A stretch of DNA of 64,000 nt from Legionellales bacterium (GCA_002708265.1 PANA01000005.1:1-64000); one strand, 5' to 3'; counted from the first letter of the stretch, positions 1 through 9,180 are shown. The notes: generated by a model from the letters alone, not told the origin. Translations and numbers: made by a program.

Positions 1-2040
1 AGGAACCCCACTAATAACGATCGAGCTGATAGATTCTGAACCATCTGTGTCGGCTAGTGCTGTACTGATATCAAGCGATATGGCTGTATCTTCTTTTCCA
101 CTAACATTCTCTACCGATACTACGGGTGAATCCGCTACAGCGGTAACGGTGACACTTAATACAGCTTCTGATGATGCAGTATTACCATCTGATTCAGATG
201 CAGTCACGGCTACTGCCAAGTTAAATTGTCCACTATAGTGGGCAGGAGCTGCGATAGTTAGGCCTGAGAGCTCTTCAGCTGTCAAAGACCAAGAGCCATC
301 ACCTAAGTTTGTACCACTATTCAGAACAAAACCATCGGGAACACCAGATATGATTATTTGATTGATCGATTCTGAGCCATCCAGATCGGTAAGCGCCGCT
401 TGAATATCAAGTGAGATTACTTGATCTTCAGCAACCTGTGAGTTTTGCACGACAAGGCTAGGAGCATCTGCAAGGGCTTGAACATCTACGGTAAAAGGTA
501 AATCAAACTCAACTGGATTTTCCGAAAAATCTTCAATCACCGTTGCTGTAAGCGTCAAGGTAAAGCTTCCACTGTAATTAGCAGGAAGTGTTAATTTAGC
601 AGTAGCAAGCTCTTCAGGAGAAAGTTGCCAGCCACCACTTGACAGAGATTGTCCAACATCAAGCGTAGCGCCCTCCGGCAAATTATTGACAACAACGGAA
701 ACGATATTTTCTGAACCATCGATATCCGCTGTTTCTATGTTTATATTCAAATCTAATACGGTATCTTCAGTACCAGAAACAGAGTTAGAACCTAAAACGG
801 GAGTATCTACTACAGATGAAATACTGGTTACAACTGGCTCATTAAGAATCACAGTTTCACCAGCACCTGTTTGCAAAGATGCAGAGACGGTAAACTGTAC
901 GTCTCCGCTATAATCTTGAGGAGGAATAATCAGCAAATCATTAATAGCATTTGCTGGAACTTGCCAGCTTTCATTCTCTAGTGCGAATCCTTCAGAAAAA
1001 GTGAACCCTTCAGGTATATCTTTAATCACAATTTGATTTATTTGGACTTGATCATTCGCCAAATCTAAATTGATTTTGAGAGCGAAGGGCACATCTTCAG
1101 TACCAACTGTTGGTTCAACGGTTAGTTTTGAAACTGCTAATACTTCATCTGGTGTTAAATCTTCACCAGCGAACAAAAATTCTTGTCCGACCGGTGCACC
1201 TGTGGTTCCGGGTGTCTCAGGGACAGTTGGGTTGAAAATATCTAATGGGTTATTATTAAGTAGATCATTTACATTATCCCCCCCACCAGTTGCGAGTGTT
1301 GAAGGTGGCGTAGTACCAGGAGCTGGATTAGTTGTTAAATCAACTGTGATAGAAGAATCACCCTGTTGACCGCCTGAATCACCATCAGTTACCTCATCAA
1401 TGAAGTCATCAATTTCTTCAATTGCTTCATTAGTACTTTGCTCTACCGATTCTTCAACTGAATCAATACTATCTTGAACGGTTTGGATATTCTCATCAGA
1501 CTGTTGTGTATTAGCTTCCTGTTGCGTTTCCTGTGTTTCTTCTATACCAGCTGCTTCTTCAGTTACGCTGGTCTCTGACTCACCTTGAAATTTAAAATCT
1601 ATCCCGCCAGGCTTAATATCACCGCTTTCTATTTTTTCACCTTTCAGTTCAGGCGGCTTGTCTTCAAATTTATTCTCTTCTTCAGAACGCTCTATACTTG
1701 CTTTTTCTCTCGCTTCGTAGCGAGAAGAGCCCCGTTTACTTTGATCATTAAATTCTTTTGATTCTTTTTCAGAGTAAACAGATTGAGTATCTTTATTTTT
1801 TACAGTGTATTTATCATCAATATCTGAACCACGGTGAATATTACTGAACTGAGTCTCAGGCGAGGGGCGGCCGAAATCAAGCTCCTGTTGTTCTTCAAAC
1901 TCCTCAAGCCCTAAGTTATTTCCATCAGAATCTAGAATGGCAGGATCAACCGCAGCATCGTTCGCTTTTGGCGTATCTGCGTCTTCACCACCCTTCTGGT
2001 TTTTAGGTTTTTTGTAAATATCTCCGTCTGAATCGCTCAT
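1..2040 (-). CDS. Large repeat adhesin (N-terminal 680 residues; gene runs off the left edge)
   Basis: An uninterrupted minus-strand frame starts at ATG 2040 and is still open at base 1, so it is a 5' fragment. Residues 1 to about 260 are hydrophilic and rich in Glu, Gln, Ser and Asp, with no classical signal peptide. From about residue 300 come tandem units of about 111 residues (333-336 bp), each containing a DxDGSExI motif followed by a VPEG-like turn, GSWxLTPEEL and PAxYSGxF. This is the pattern of cadherin/Ig-like repeats in RTX-type biofilm adhesins. The gene is divergent from a complete type I secretion operon, which probably exports it through C-terminal signals outside the window. 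An Ala-Ala-Gly occurs at residues 163-165. The repeat family is clear; the substrate-transporter pairing is inferred from adjacency. Confidence 0.85.
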   Translation of the reverse strand, partial: MSDSDGDIYKKPKNQKGGEDADTPKANDAAVDPAILDSDGNNLGLEEFEEQQELDFGRPSPETQFSNIHRGSDIDDKYTVKNKDTQSVYSEKESKEFNDQSKRGSSRYEAREKASIERSEEENKFEDKPPELKGEKIESGDIKPGGIDFKFQGESETSVTEEAAGIEETQETQQEANTQQSDENIQTVQDSIDSVEESVEQSTNEAIEEIDDFIDEVTDGDSGGQQGDSSITVDLTTNPAPGTTPPSTLATGGGDNVNDLLNNNPLDIFNPTVPETPGTTGAPVGQEFLFAGEDLTPDEVLAVSKLTVEPTVGTEDVPFALKINLDLANDQVQINQIVIKDIPEGFTFSEGFALENESWQVPANAINDLLIIPPQDYSGDVQFTVSASLQTGAGETVILNEPVVTSISSVVDTPVLGSNSVSGTEDTVLDLNINIETADIDGSENIVSVVVNNLPEGATLDVGQSLSSGGWQLSPEELATAKLTLPANYSGSFTLTLTATVIEDFSENPVEFDLPFTVDVQALADAPSLVVQNSQVAEDQVISLDIQAALTDLDGSESINQIIISGVPDGFVLNSGTNLGDGSWSLTAEELSGLTIAAPAHYSGQFNLAVAVTASESDGNTASSEAVLSVTVTAVADSPVVSVENVSGKEDTAISLDISTALADTDGSESISSIVISGVP

Positions 2041-2193
2041 CTACACTACTCACATTAATTTGAGGGTCACAGTCTCATTCTAGGGTGGAAAGTGTTATTT
2101 CTATTCGCCGTGTAAATACCCAATATGTGTTTTTTTAATTTAGAAAAAAAACATAATATTACAAACACTTACCTATATTTAATTGTAGCACCC

Positions 2194-2222
2194 AAATACC
2201 CCAATACGGGTAGTCTCCCGTA
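2194..2222. promoter_or_regulatory. Overlapping palindromes in the adhesin/T1SS divergent promoter region
   Basis: The 282-bp gap between the adhesin and the transporter operon holds two overlapping inverted repeats: TACCC-6-GGGTA at 2197-2212 and TACGGG-6-CCCGTA at 2205-2222. The word AAATACCC(C)AATA at 2194-2206 also occurs in near-identical form (AAATACCCAATA) at about 2114-2125. Paired half-sites in a divergent promoter suggest an operator for a DNA-binding regulator of surface adhesion. The regulator is unknown. No convincing -35/-10 pair could be fixed in the rest of the gap. Confidence 0.4.
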
Positions 2223-2322
2223 ATTTTTAGCTGTACCTACAACTATTGCCAGCTATACTGGTAAAAATGCATATGCTATAAATAATTAGCGCCTATAGCG
2301 TTAAATAAGGTCAGGGACGGAC

Positions 2323-4125
2323 GTGACACACGCAACATCAAGGCTCACAGTAAAAGCTGACAAACTAGTTGGTAAATTATCTAATACCTTTGGTAAGCGA
2401 GTACTGAAGATTATATTTAATTTACTACCCAATGACGCAAAGCAACAAATATTGCGCTTGCGCTCTCTTGCCAGAGGGAAAGACTTTGATCATCTGAACG
2501 AGGTTTGGCAATCATCCCGGCAAGGTGTTGCCACTGTATTTTTTGCCAGTTTAGCTGCAAATTTCTTATCTCTAGCTTTTCCACTAACCTTGCTCCAAAT
2601 TTACGATCGAATTATTCCTAACGAAGCGATTGATACCCTGACGATTCTTTTATTGATTGTCGTCACCTCATTATCTTTGGAGTATGGCTTAAAAGCATGC
2701 CGTTCATATGTCAGTGCTTGGACTGATGCTAAATTTGAGCACGCCTTGAATACCTTACTTTTTAGAAAGGTTTTACGTTCAAAGTTAGACTCATTTGAGA
2801 AGCACGGTGCCGGCCTTCAGTTAGAGCGTTTGAATGCTATTCACGCACTTAGAGAGTTTTATCTTGGGCAACTGATAGTTAACTTAGTTGATTTCCCATT
2901 TATTTTTATATTCTTGGGCTTAATTGCCTATATCTCCGGGTGGTTGGTTCTTATACCGATTGTATTACTAATCATACTAACGTACCTGTCTACTCGCCAA
3001 GGTAAAACTGTTCAACGACGATTAAAAGAACGCAGAGAACAAGATGATAAACGGATGAACTTTATTATCGAGTCTTTAGAAAAAATTCATACTGTCAAAG
3101 CTTTAGGGATGGAAGCCCAGATATTAAGAAGATATGAGCGTCTACAGTCTGGAAATACCATTAACAACTACCTTATAAGTCAAGAAAGTAACCAGTTGAT
3201 GGTCACAATACTGTTGATTGCTCAGTGTAATCTTATTTTCTTAGCGGGATTGGGAAGCATGACCGTGATATCCGGTCAAATGACCATGGGGGGGTTAATT
3301 GCCTGCACTATCTTAGCAGGTCGGTGCTTAAACCCTATTAATCAAGTTATAGGCTTATGGACTCGTATACAAACAATACAAATATCTGAAGATAAGATAC
3401 TTGAAATATTAGATCTCCCCTCTGAAACTGATATTAACTTGCCTGACTTTCCAGCTGTTAAGGGAAATATAAACCTTGAAAATATATCTATCAACAGAAG
3501 TTATGATGCCAGCTGCTTTAAGTCCGTCAATTTGGATGTAAAAGCCGGGGAAATGATTGGCTTTCTGGGAGATTCCAAAAAAGATGTGTCTACATTATTT
3601 AGGCTAATTCTCGGAATAGAAAAACCAGAAAATGGCCAAGTCTTTATAGATAAAGAAAACATCTTTGACTACAACTTATATTCTCTAAGACCATATATTG
3701 CGTACTTACCAAACAAGGTCAAAATGTTTAATGGAACTATTATGGAGAACTTAACATTTTTTGACCCAAACAATATTGAGACTGCCTTAACACTAACCAG
3801 AAACCTAGGAATATCTCAGTTCATTGAGAAACTACCTAAAGGTTATGATACTGAAGTCGGAAAACATTCAGTAGAGCAATTACCCAAAGGAACACTTCAG
3901 ATAGTAAGTATTGCTCGCTCATTAGTGACCAGGCCTCGAATTATTCTGTTTGATGAGGCCAACTCAGAGCTTGATGGACAAGCAGATGCTGTCATTAAAG
4001 AGGTTTTGAACAAGATAAAATCTCGGTATACGATTCTAATTAAGTCTCAGCGGCCGTCAGTTCTTAAAATAGCTGATCGCATCTACAAGCTTACGGAAAA
4101 AGGACTAGAGAAGCATGAGTACTGA
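2323..4125 (+). CDS. Type I secretion ABC permease/ATPase subunit with degenerate nucleotide-binding motifs
   Basis: A 600-residue half-transporter of the type I secretion family: a transmembrane domain (about residues 70-330, containing LLQIYDRIIPN) followed by an NBD. The NBD is eroded. The Walker A position (413-424) reads GFLGDSKKDVST and lacks the GxxGxGK(S/T) lysine pattern; the signature (518-524) is EQLPKGT instead of LSGGQ; the H-loop position is Gln576. The Walker B Asp544-Glu545 remain. It starts with GTG at 2323 after an AGGG Shine-Dalgarno and overlaps the next, more canonical ABC subunit by 11 bp, so the two probably form a heterodimer in which this one binds or hydrolyses ATP poorly. 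The likely cargo is the divergently encoded adhesin. Confidence 0.85.
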   Translation: MTHATSRLTVKADKLVGKLSNTFGKRVLKIIFNLLPNDAKQQILRLRSLARGKDFDHLNEVWQSSRQGVATVFFASLAANFLSLAFPLTLLQIYDRIIPNEAIDTLTILLLIVVTSLSLEYGLKACRSYVSAWTDAKFEHALNTLLFRKVLRSKLDSFEKHGAGLQLERLNAIHALREFYLGQLIVNLVDFPFIFIFLGLIAYISGWLVLIPIVLLIILTYLSTRQGKTVQRRLKERREQDDKRMNFIIESLEKIHTVKALGMEAQILRRYERLQSGNTINNYLISQESNQLMVTILLIAQCNLIFLAGLGSMTVISGQMTMGGLIACTILAGRCLNPINQVIGLWTRIQTIQISEDKILEILDLPSETDINLPDFPAVKGNINLENISINRSYDASCFKSVNLDVKAGEMIGFLGDSKKDVSTLFRLILGIEKPENGQVFIDKENIFDYNLYSLRPYIAYLPNKVKMFNGTIMENLTFFDPNNIETALTLTRNLGISQFIEKLPKGYDTEVGKHSVEQLPKGTLQIVSIARSLVTRPRIILFDEANSELDGQADAVIKEVLNKIKSRYTILIKSQRPSVLKIADRIYKLTEKGLEKHEY

Positions 4126-6250
4126 GAAACTCGCCGAAAAAAAGCTAAAGTTTTTATCCCGGCATCAGTTGCAGTACAAAAATTGCATCTGGACATTATT
4201 AAAAGCGCTCAATTGGAAAGGTACTGAACGTGAATATGTTGAAGCGTTGCCACACTTTTGCCAAAATTTAAACATTCATCACTTAATTGGCGTATTTAAA
4301 AAACTGTCATTTAAATACAGTGTAATTCGATCCATAAAATTGACCGATATAGATCCTAGGATACTCCCCTGTTTAGCAGTTGACAAAAAATCTAAAAAAC
4401 CAATGGTTATTTACGGTATCAAAGATGAGGTTTATTCAATCTTTAGTGGATATGATAATGTAAATGCCAAGCTAAAAAAAAGCGATAACAAGGTCGATTT
4501 ATATGTTTTCAAACAAGAAACCTCATTTGACCGAGAAAACTTTAAACGACAAAAGACCTCATGGCTTCATGAGATGCTCTTTGCGCACCGCCAACTTATT
4601 CTTCAATCAGTAGTATTAAGCTTATTTTACAACCTTCTTCTTCTCTCAATCCCAATATATGTGATGAATATTTATGATCGTGTTATTGGTGTAGGCTCAT
4701 ATGAGATGTTATTTGAGTTTATGATTGGGATATCGCTTGTTTTAGTGGGGCTAGGCGTTATACACCGTATGAGATCACGAGTCTTATCGTACATTGGCGC
4801 ACAAGTTGATAAGGACGTAGGGAACGCAATATTCTCTAAGCTAATGTACTTATCACCTCAATACACTGAAACGGCATCGGTCGAGTCTCAAATAGCACGC
4901 ATCAAGGACTTCGATAATATCAGAGATTTTTTTACTGGAAATCTATTAGCCACCTGTTTAGATGTTCCTTTTGTTCTAATATTTATCACAGCCATCTATT
5001 TTCTGGTCGGCAATCTAGCCCTCGTACCTCTTGCGCTCATAGGTATCTTTGCGCTAGTTGCTTATATTAATAGTAGAAATTTAAAAGAGAAAAACAGTTT
5101 ATCTTCATTTTACAGCTCTCGTAAGCAGGAATTTCTACTTGAGGCGCTTGATAATCTTCGAATTCTTAAACAAAACTCTGTCCTAGACACTTGGGAAGCG
5201 CGATATAGAGACTTGTCTGCACAATCTGCATATCGTGCATCATCCGTATCCTTTACGGTAAACCACAACAACAGCTTATCCGACCTGCTAATGATGTTTG
5301 GCGGATTATCTATTATGTCATTTGGTGTCTTTCAAGTCTTTGACGGCCTAGTGACACCAGGTGCTCTTGTCGCGACCATGATTTTGGTATGGCGGGCCTT
5401 GACCCCTATAAGACAGTTTTTTGTTAACTATCCTCGCTTAAAGCAGTTCTATATGAGCGTCCAAGCTTTGGAGCGCTTAATGGACATACAAGAGGAAGTT
5501 GATCCTGAGCTTACCAGTAAGAAAAACACCTTGGCTCTTCACGGTGAAATTAAATTTGAACAAGTTAGCTTCCGTTACCCCCGCGCTATTACCCCAGCTT
5601 TAGTTAACTTGAATATACGTGTCAACCCAGGCGAAGTATTAATGATTGTTGGCAAGAACGGTTCAGGTAAGACTTCTCTCTTAAAGCTAATCAATAATTT
5701 ATATCAACCACAAGCTGGAAATATTTTAATTGATGGCAGTGATATTCGACAAATTAACCCTATTTTACTTCGCCATTCTGTCTCATATTGTCCACAAACA
5801 TCAGACCTTTTCTATGGTACGATTGCGCAGAATATTAGACTTGCCGACCCTACTGTTTCGGATAAACGAATATATCTAGCTTGTGAGCTTGCTGGACTAA
5901 AAGAGAAAATTCAATCGCTTGAACATGGCATACATACCCCTATTCGTGATCAAAGCTCCTCTCAGCTGCCCTCTTCTTTTCGAAAACAAGTTTGTTTAGC
6001 TAGGACCTATATCAAGAACGCCAAAGTATTTTTACTTGATGAACCTGGAACAGGTTTAGATAATGAAGGCGATCAATTTTTGCAAGAAGCTATTAAACGA
6101 ATGAAAGGCAAGAAATCAGTCGTAATGGTCACGCATAGACCTTCTCATCTAAAGCTAGCTGATAAAATCATCGTACTTAAGTCAGGCCAAATATCAGCTC
6201 AAGGGACTCCAGACGAAATTTTACCGAACTTAGAAAAGGTTTATTCATGA
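4115..6250 (+). CDS. Type I secretion ABC permease/ATPase (LssB/LapB-like, with N-terminal C39-like domain)
   Basis: 711 residues. Residues 1 to about 140 form an N-terminal domain like the peptidase-C39-like region of LapB/LssB exporters, but I see no catalytic Cys/His pair typical of true C39 proteases. A membrane domain follows (about 155-430, with SIPIYVMNIYDRVIG). The C-terminal NBD has an intact Walker A, GKNGSGKT (513-520), Walker B LLDEP (640-644) and H-loop His674 (THRPS). The signature is replaced by QLPSSF (617-622). It overlaps the upstream ABC gene by 11 bp and the HlyD gene by 4 bp (ATGA). In the heterodimer it would supply the catalytic Walker residues. Family assignment is secure; the substrate is inferred. 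Confidence 0.9.
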   Translation: MSTEKLAEKKLKFLSRHQLQYKNCIWTLLKALNWKGTEREYVEALPHFCQNLNIHHLIGVFKKLSFKYSVIRSIKLTDIDPRILPCLAVDKKSKKPMVIYGIKDEVYSIFSGYDNVNAKLKKSDNKVDLYVFKQETSFDRENFKRQKTSWLHEMLFAHRQLILQSVVLSLFYNLLLLSIPIYVMNIYDRVIGVGSYEMLFEFMIGISLVLVGLGVIHRMRSRVLSYIGAQVDKDVGNAIFSKLMYLSPQYTETASVESQIARIKDFDNIRDFFTGNLLATCLDVPFVLIFITAIYFLVGNLALVPLALIGIFALVAYINSRNLKEKNSLSSFYSSRKQEFLLEALDNLRILKQNSVLDTWEARYRDLSAQSAYRASSVSFTVNHNNSLSDLLMMFGGLSIMSFGVFQVFDGLVTPGALVATMILVWRALTPIRQFFVNYPRLKQFYMSVQALERLMDIQEEVDPELTSKKNTLALHGEIKFEQVSFRYPRAITPALVNLNIRVNPGEVLMIVGKNGSGKTSLLKLINNLYQPQAGNILIDGSDIRQINPILLRHSVSYCPQTSDLFYGTIAQNIRLADPTVSDKRIYLACELAGLKEKIQSLEHGIHTPIRDQSSSQLPSSFRKQVCLARTYIKNAKVFLLDEPGTGLDNEGDQFLQEAIKRMKGKKSVVMVTHRPSHLKLADKIIVLKSGQISAQGTPDEILPNLEKVYS

Positions 6251-7608
6251 AATCAGATACCTCTAATGAGCAACTTAAAACCATTTCTACTGCCACTTAT
6301 TTAGAAGAAGCCAATCAACCGAAGTTGTTATTAATGACAACGGGGTTCCTTACTCTCTTTCTTTTTTGTCTCATCATATGGGCTATCTTTACTGAGGTGA
6401 CAGAGAGAGCAATAACTTTTGGAAAGCTAGTCCCTACTTCAGGCATTCAATCAATTCAACACTTAGAGGGTGGAATTATCAGAAGTATCCATGTTGAAAA
6501 TGGAAAAATTGTAAAAGATGGTGATTTGCTTCTAAAAATTGATCCAACAGGTGTGCAATCAGAGCTAGATCAGTTATACACTAGACACGCTTCTTTAATC
6601 TTAGATGCAGAACGCCTGAATGCTTTTATCAATTGGGAGGAACCTAGTGTTGACAAATGGATTAAAACGATAATTGACTCCGTTCCGGATATTGAGCCAA
6701 ATATATCGGAGTTTACTACGGCCATCCAAGATGAGAAACGCTTGTTGATTACACAGAACAAAAAGCGTGCTGATCAAATTGATGTTGTAGATGATCAGAT
6801 CAAGCAAGATCAAGAAGAGCTTCACAAAATTCAATCTGAAATAAGAACCCTTAGAAAACAACTTGAACTCCAAAAACAAGAAATTAAGATTTATGAAACT
6901 CTTGTTAAAGATGGGCACATTTCCAAGCGCGACTTTATTATTTCTCAGCGACAGCTAAACAAAGCTGAAGGGGATTTAGAGCGGTATATTCTTCAAGAGG
7001 AACAAGCCCGTTTTGCCTTAAGCGAGTCGATTGAACGTCGCGAAAGAACCATCTCAGAGATCAATGAAAAAGCTTCAGTTGAACTAGATCAGATCAATAG
7101 CAAACTACTTGAATACAATCATCTTGCACAAAAGCTTGAAGATAAACTCACGAGAACAACCATACGATCCCCTATAAATGGAATAGTGAATGGTCTTGAA
7201 GTCACAGCCGGCGCAGTGGTTCCTCCGGGGAAAACGATTATGCAGGTTGTCCCTACTGACAAAGCATTAAAAGTAGAATGCAAAGTTAATCCCAAAGATA
7301 TTGGACACATAAAGATCGGCGATCCTGCAAAGATTAAGGTTACGACTTTTGACTTTGCAACTTACGGTGATTTGAAAGGGACAGTGACCACAATATCAGC
7401 AACAACTTTCGAAGATGATAATGGTCTGCCTTTTTACAAAGCGGAAGTTGCCATTGAGCAACAGCACATTGGGAAGAATGATAAAGAATCAAAATTATTA
7501 CCTGGTATGACGGTTGAGGCAAGCATTATCACTGGTAAAAAATCAATCATGGCATATTTATTAAAACCTATCCGTCGTTCTTTGGATAATTCATTTTCTG
7601 AACGATAG
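6247..7608 (+). CDS. HlyD-family type I secretion periplasmic adaptor
   Basis: 453 residues: a short cytoplasmic N-terminus, one membrane segment (about residues 28-50), a lipoyl/biotinyl-like half motif with QHLEGGIIRSI (about 76-86), a long coiled coil (about 175-290), then the second lipoyl half (TTIRSPINGIVNGLEV) and a beta-barrel C-terminal part. This is the usual layout of the membrane-fusion subunit that links an inner-membrane ABC exporter to a TolC-like outer-membrane channel. It is the last gene of the T1SS operon and its ATG overlaps the previous stop (ATGA). No TolC homologue is present here, so the outer-membrane component must be elsewhere. It ends tail-to-tail against the next minus-strand gene with one base between them and no visible terminator. 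Confidence 0.92.
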   Translation: MKSDTSNEQLKTISTATYLEEANQPKLLLMTTGFLTLFLFCLIIWAIFTEVTERAITFGKLVPTSGIQSIQHLEGGIIRSIHVENGKIVKDGDLLLKIDPTGVQSELDQLYTRHASLILDAERLNAFINWEEPSVDKWIKTIIDSVPDIEPNISEFTTAIQDEKRLLITQNKKRADQIDVVDDQIKQDQEELHKIQSEIRTLRKQLELQKQEIKIYETLVKDGHISKRDFIISQRQLNKAEGDLERYILQEEQARFALSESIERRERTISEINEKASVELDQINSKLLEYNHLAQKLEDKLTRTTIRSPINGIVNGLEVTAGAVVPPGKTIMQVVPTDKALKVECKVNPKDIGHIKIGDPAKIKVTTFDFATYGDLKGTVTTISATTFEDDNGLPFYKAEVAIEQQHIGKNDKESKLLPGMTVEASIITGKKSIMAYLLKPIRRSLDNSFSER

Positions 7609-7609
7609 G

Positions 7610-8563
7610 TTAGCGGTACCAGTCATAACCACTTTTTGGTTGCTTGTAGATTTCTACTGGTGATGAATCAATACCTGGATCTTGATTTCCAGGAACAGGC
7701 CCTTGGGGTCCTTGTATACTCGGCATTTGGCTAGGGCCAAATGATGGCATCTGTATATTGTCTTGTATAGGATTACCTTGTTCATCTAGTAACTCACAGG
7801 CAATCGCACTAATCCTATTGGGCACACTAATAGGTGTTTCACCGGCCATACTACTGACCTGAGCAAGTTCATTGGTATTAAAGTAGCAATTGCGTATTGT
7901 TGTTCCTTTCTTGTCTGCTTTTTCTTCTTTAACATGACAGGCATCACCAACAAACCCCATAACATCGTAGTGATATGTTGTTACGTCTCGTGTCAATTTG
8001 GCCTCTGGCCCCTCAACCTTTTCATTTTCTAGCTGTTTACGAATATCCGCATACATTTTTTCAGCATCAGATGGCGCATTTAATCCAGGAACTTTCACGC
8101 CTGGCATTCCACCCATCCCTGGCATCATTGGCATCCCTGGCATCATTGGCATCCCGGGCATTCCGGGCATTCCGGGCATCCCTGGCATCATTGGCATCCC
8201 GGGCATCATTGGCATCCCGGGCATTCCGGGCATTCCAGGCATTCCGGGCATCATAGGCATACCTCCTGCCCCCATTTGCATAGGTTGAGATAGATCTGAT
8301 GGTAGCATATCCGGATTTAATCCATATTCCTCAGCAGCTCTTCGCATTTCTGGAGTTATCCCCATTTTCCCTTGCTCCATGGCCTGTTCATAACGATTAC
8401 TTGCCTGTTCGTCGAGTGCACTGTTATAGACTTCAACTTTTTTAGTACAGGTATAGCGGCTACAGCTAGACATTTTTTCTTGTAAGTTTCCACAGGTATC
8501 AAGTCCGTAAATCGTTACGGGAAAGGTTAAAAATATACTCATCACTAAAATTCTTTTAATCAT
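7610..8563 (-). CDS. Exported Cys-containing protein with collagen-like Gly-Met-Pro repeat
   Basis: I do not recognise the family. The ATG at 8563 gives 317 residues beginning [14 protein letters not shown], a signal peptide ending near YGLD; a longer reading from 8611 would bury this signal. The mature N-terminus has a [17 protein letters not shown] cluster. A Met/Gly/Pro repeat region follows (about residues 100-155), then a C-terminal domain with further Cys ([17 protein letters not shown]) and a Pro/Gln-rich tail. The start overlaps the upstream gene's stop by 8 bp, so translation is probably coupled. The Cys pattern matches that upstream protein, so this looks like a paralogue with a repeat inserted. 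An envelope or surface role is inferred from the signal peptide. Confidence 0.75.
   Translation of the reverse strand: MIKRILVMSIFLTFPVTIYGLDTCGNLQEKMSSCSRYTCTKKVEVYNSALDEQASNRYEQAMEQGKMGITPEMRRAAEEYGLNPDMLPSDLSQPMQMGAGGMPMMPGMPGMPGMPGMPMMPGMPMMPGMPGMPGMPGMPMMPGMPMMPGMGGMPGVKVPGLNAPSDAEKMYADIRKQLENEKVEGPEAKLTRDVTTYHYDVMGFVGDACHVKEEKADKKGTTIRNCYFNTNELAQVSSMAGETPISVPNRISAIACELLDEQGNPIQDNIQMPSFGPSQMPSIQGPQGPVPGNQDPGIDSSPVEIYKQPKSGYDWYR
8102..8268 (-). repeat. Collagen-like Gly-Met-Pro coding repeat
   Basis: A GC-richer run of 9- and 15-base units encodes Gly-Met-Pro triplets with periodic Met-Met-Pro interruptions (pattern [12 protein letters not shown]). The units differ slightly (ggcatccct, ggcattccg, ggcatcatt), so this is an expanded tandem array and a likely site of slipped-strand length variation that would keep frame. 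Confidence 0.85.
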
Positions 8564-8912
8564 ATTGGGCCTCACAGCCTGGTATTGCCTGTATTTGTCG
8601 GGAAATATCAATCAGCGCTTTATTATCAAAGAAAGTTGTAGCACTTTTGTTATAAAGGGAAACAAGTTTATCTTTATTGTCATCGCTCAAACGACATGAA
8701 AGTTTCAGGTTATTATCTATATATTCTTTATAATGACAAACGCCGTTCTCTGCTGTGATATCTCTTTTGATTGATTCTTGGATATTAATTGGATTGACTT
8801 GAGTACATGTATGTACCTGGCACTTGGATAGACTTACTGCAAACCCAGTGCAGCCCACACCCAAAACGGTTGGCGCTTGAACGACTAAAAATACCAATAA
8901 AATCGCTCTCAT
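8556..8912 (-). CDS. Small exported Cys-containing protein, paralogue of its downstream neighbour
   Basis: 118 residues starting MRAILLVFLVVQAPTVLG, a short signal peptide. The mature part carries CTGF, KCQVHTCTQ, CHYKEY, SCRLS and a C-terminal GCEAQYD. The arrangement SxC-x4-C (SKCQVHTC against SSCSRYTC), a (T/K)RD(V/I)T segment, then CHxKE and a further Cys is shared with the 317-residue protein encoded immediately downstream, which suggests duplication. The even Cys count suggests disulphides in an oxidising compartment. Function unknown. Its stop overlaps the next start (ATGATTAA), so the two form one operon. Confidence 0.7.
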   Translation of the reverse strand: MRAILLVFLVVQAPTVLGVGCTGFAVSLSKCQVHTCTQVNPINIQESIKRDITAENGVCHYKEYIDNNLKLSCRLSDDNKDKLVSLYNKSATTFFDNKALIDISRQIQAIPGCEAQYD

Positions 8913-9043
8913 GACCTAGTACCTACCTGCCAGACTTGTTACTTCTGACTTAGGTATCGGCTATTACATGAGCAACATAAATGAATGTTGCCTAGCTAAT
9001 TCATATACTGAGAATATCTTTTTCTTGAGGTTGCAGGTAGGCA

Positions 9044-9069
9044 TAAAAAAAGGAGGCCATTGACCTCCT
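9044..9069 (-). terminator. Intrinsic terminator of the Rsm-like sRNA
   Basis: Minus-strand hairpin AGGAGG-TCAATGG-CCTCCT followed by seven T residues. It ends the sRNA and could also stop read-through from rpoS. Confidence 0.9.
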
Positions 9070-9176
9070 CTGCTTTAGCAAAAAGGGGCAAGTCCGTTTG
9101 CCCTAGATGCTTCCTTGCATAACTGTCCGTGTTGATTGCATTCCTGCAACCTATCCTTCGCGCCTTTCCTGGCGCC
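9044..9176 (-). ncRNA. RsmY/RsmZ/CsrB-like small RNA that would titrate CsrA/RsmA
   Basis: The region downstream of rpoS encodes no protein. Read on the minus strand it gives about 133 nt with repeated GGA motifs displayed in hairpin loops: GCGCC[AGGAAA]GGCGC (9175-9160), TTGCA[GGAA]TGCAA (9149-9136), a weak AAC[ACGGACA]GTT (9133-9121), ATGC[AAGGAA]GCAT (9120-9107) and GGGCAA[ACGGAC]TTGCCC (9103-9086), plus a linker GGA near 9156. It ends in a strong intrinsic terminator. This is the architecture of Rsm/Csr sRNAs, which bind CsrA-family proteins and relieve repression of target mRNAs. In Pseudomonas, rsmZ also lies next to rpoS. A promoter and a GacA/LetA-like box sit upstream. The 5' end is an estimate from the promoter. 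Confidence 0.82.
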
Positions 9177-9180
9177 TTTG

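Noticed and set aside
47-1369. Several plus-strand frames of 63-99 codons
   Set aside because: They lie opposite the continuous minus-strand adhesin frame and arise from its Thr/Ser-rich repeats; no Shine-Dalgarno or domain supports them.
8102-8268. CRISPR-like short repeats
   Set aside because: Units are 9-15 bases, without unique spacers, and keep a coding frame, so this is a coding tandem repeat and not a CRISPR array.
7975-8288. Plus-strand frames encoding Gly-Ile-Pro or Ala-Ser-Leu repeats
   Set aside because: They are antisense readings of the Gly-Met-Pro repeat. The minus-strand frame has the signal peptide, the Cys framework and operon coupling.
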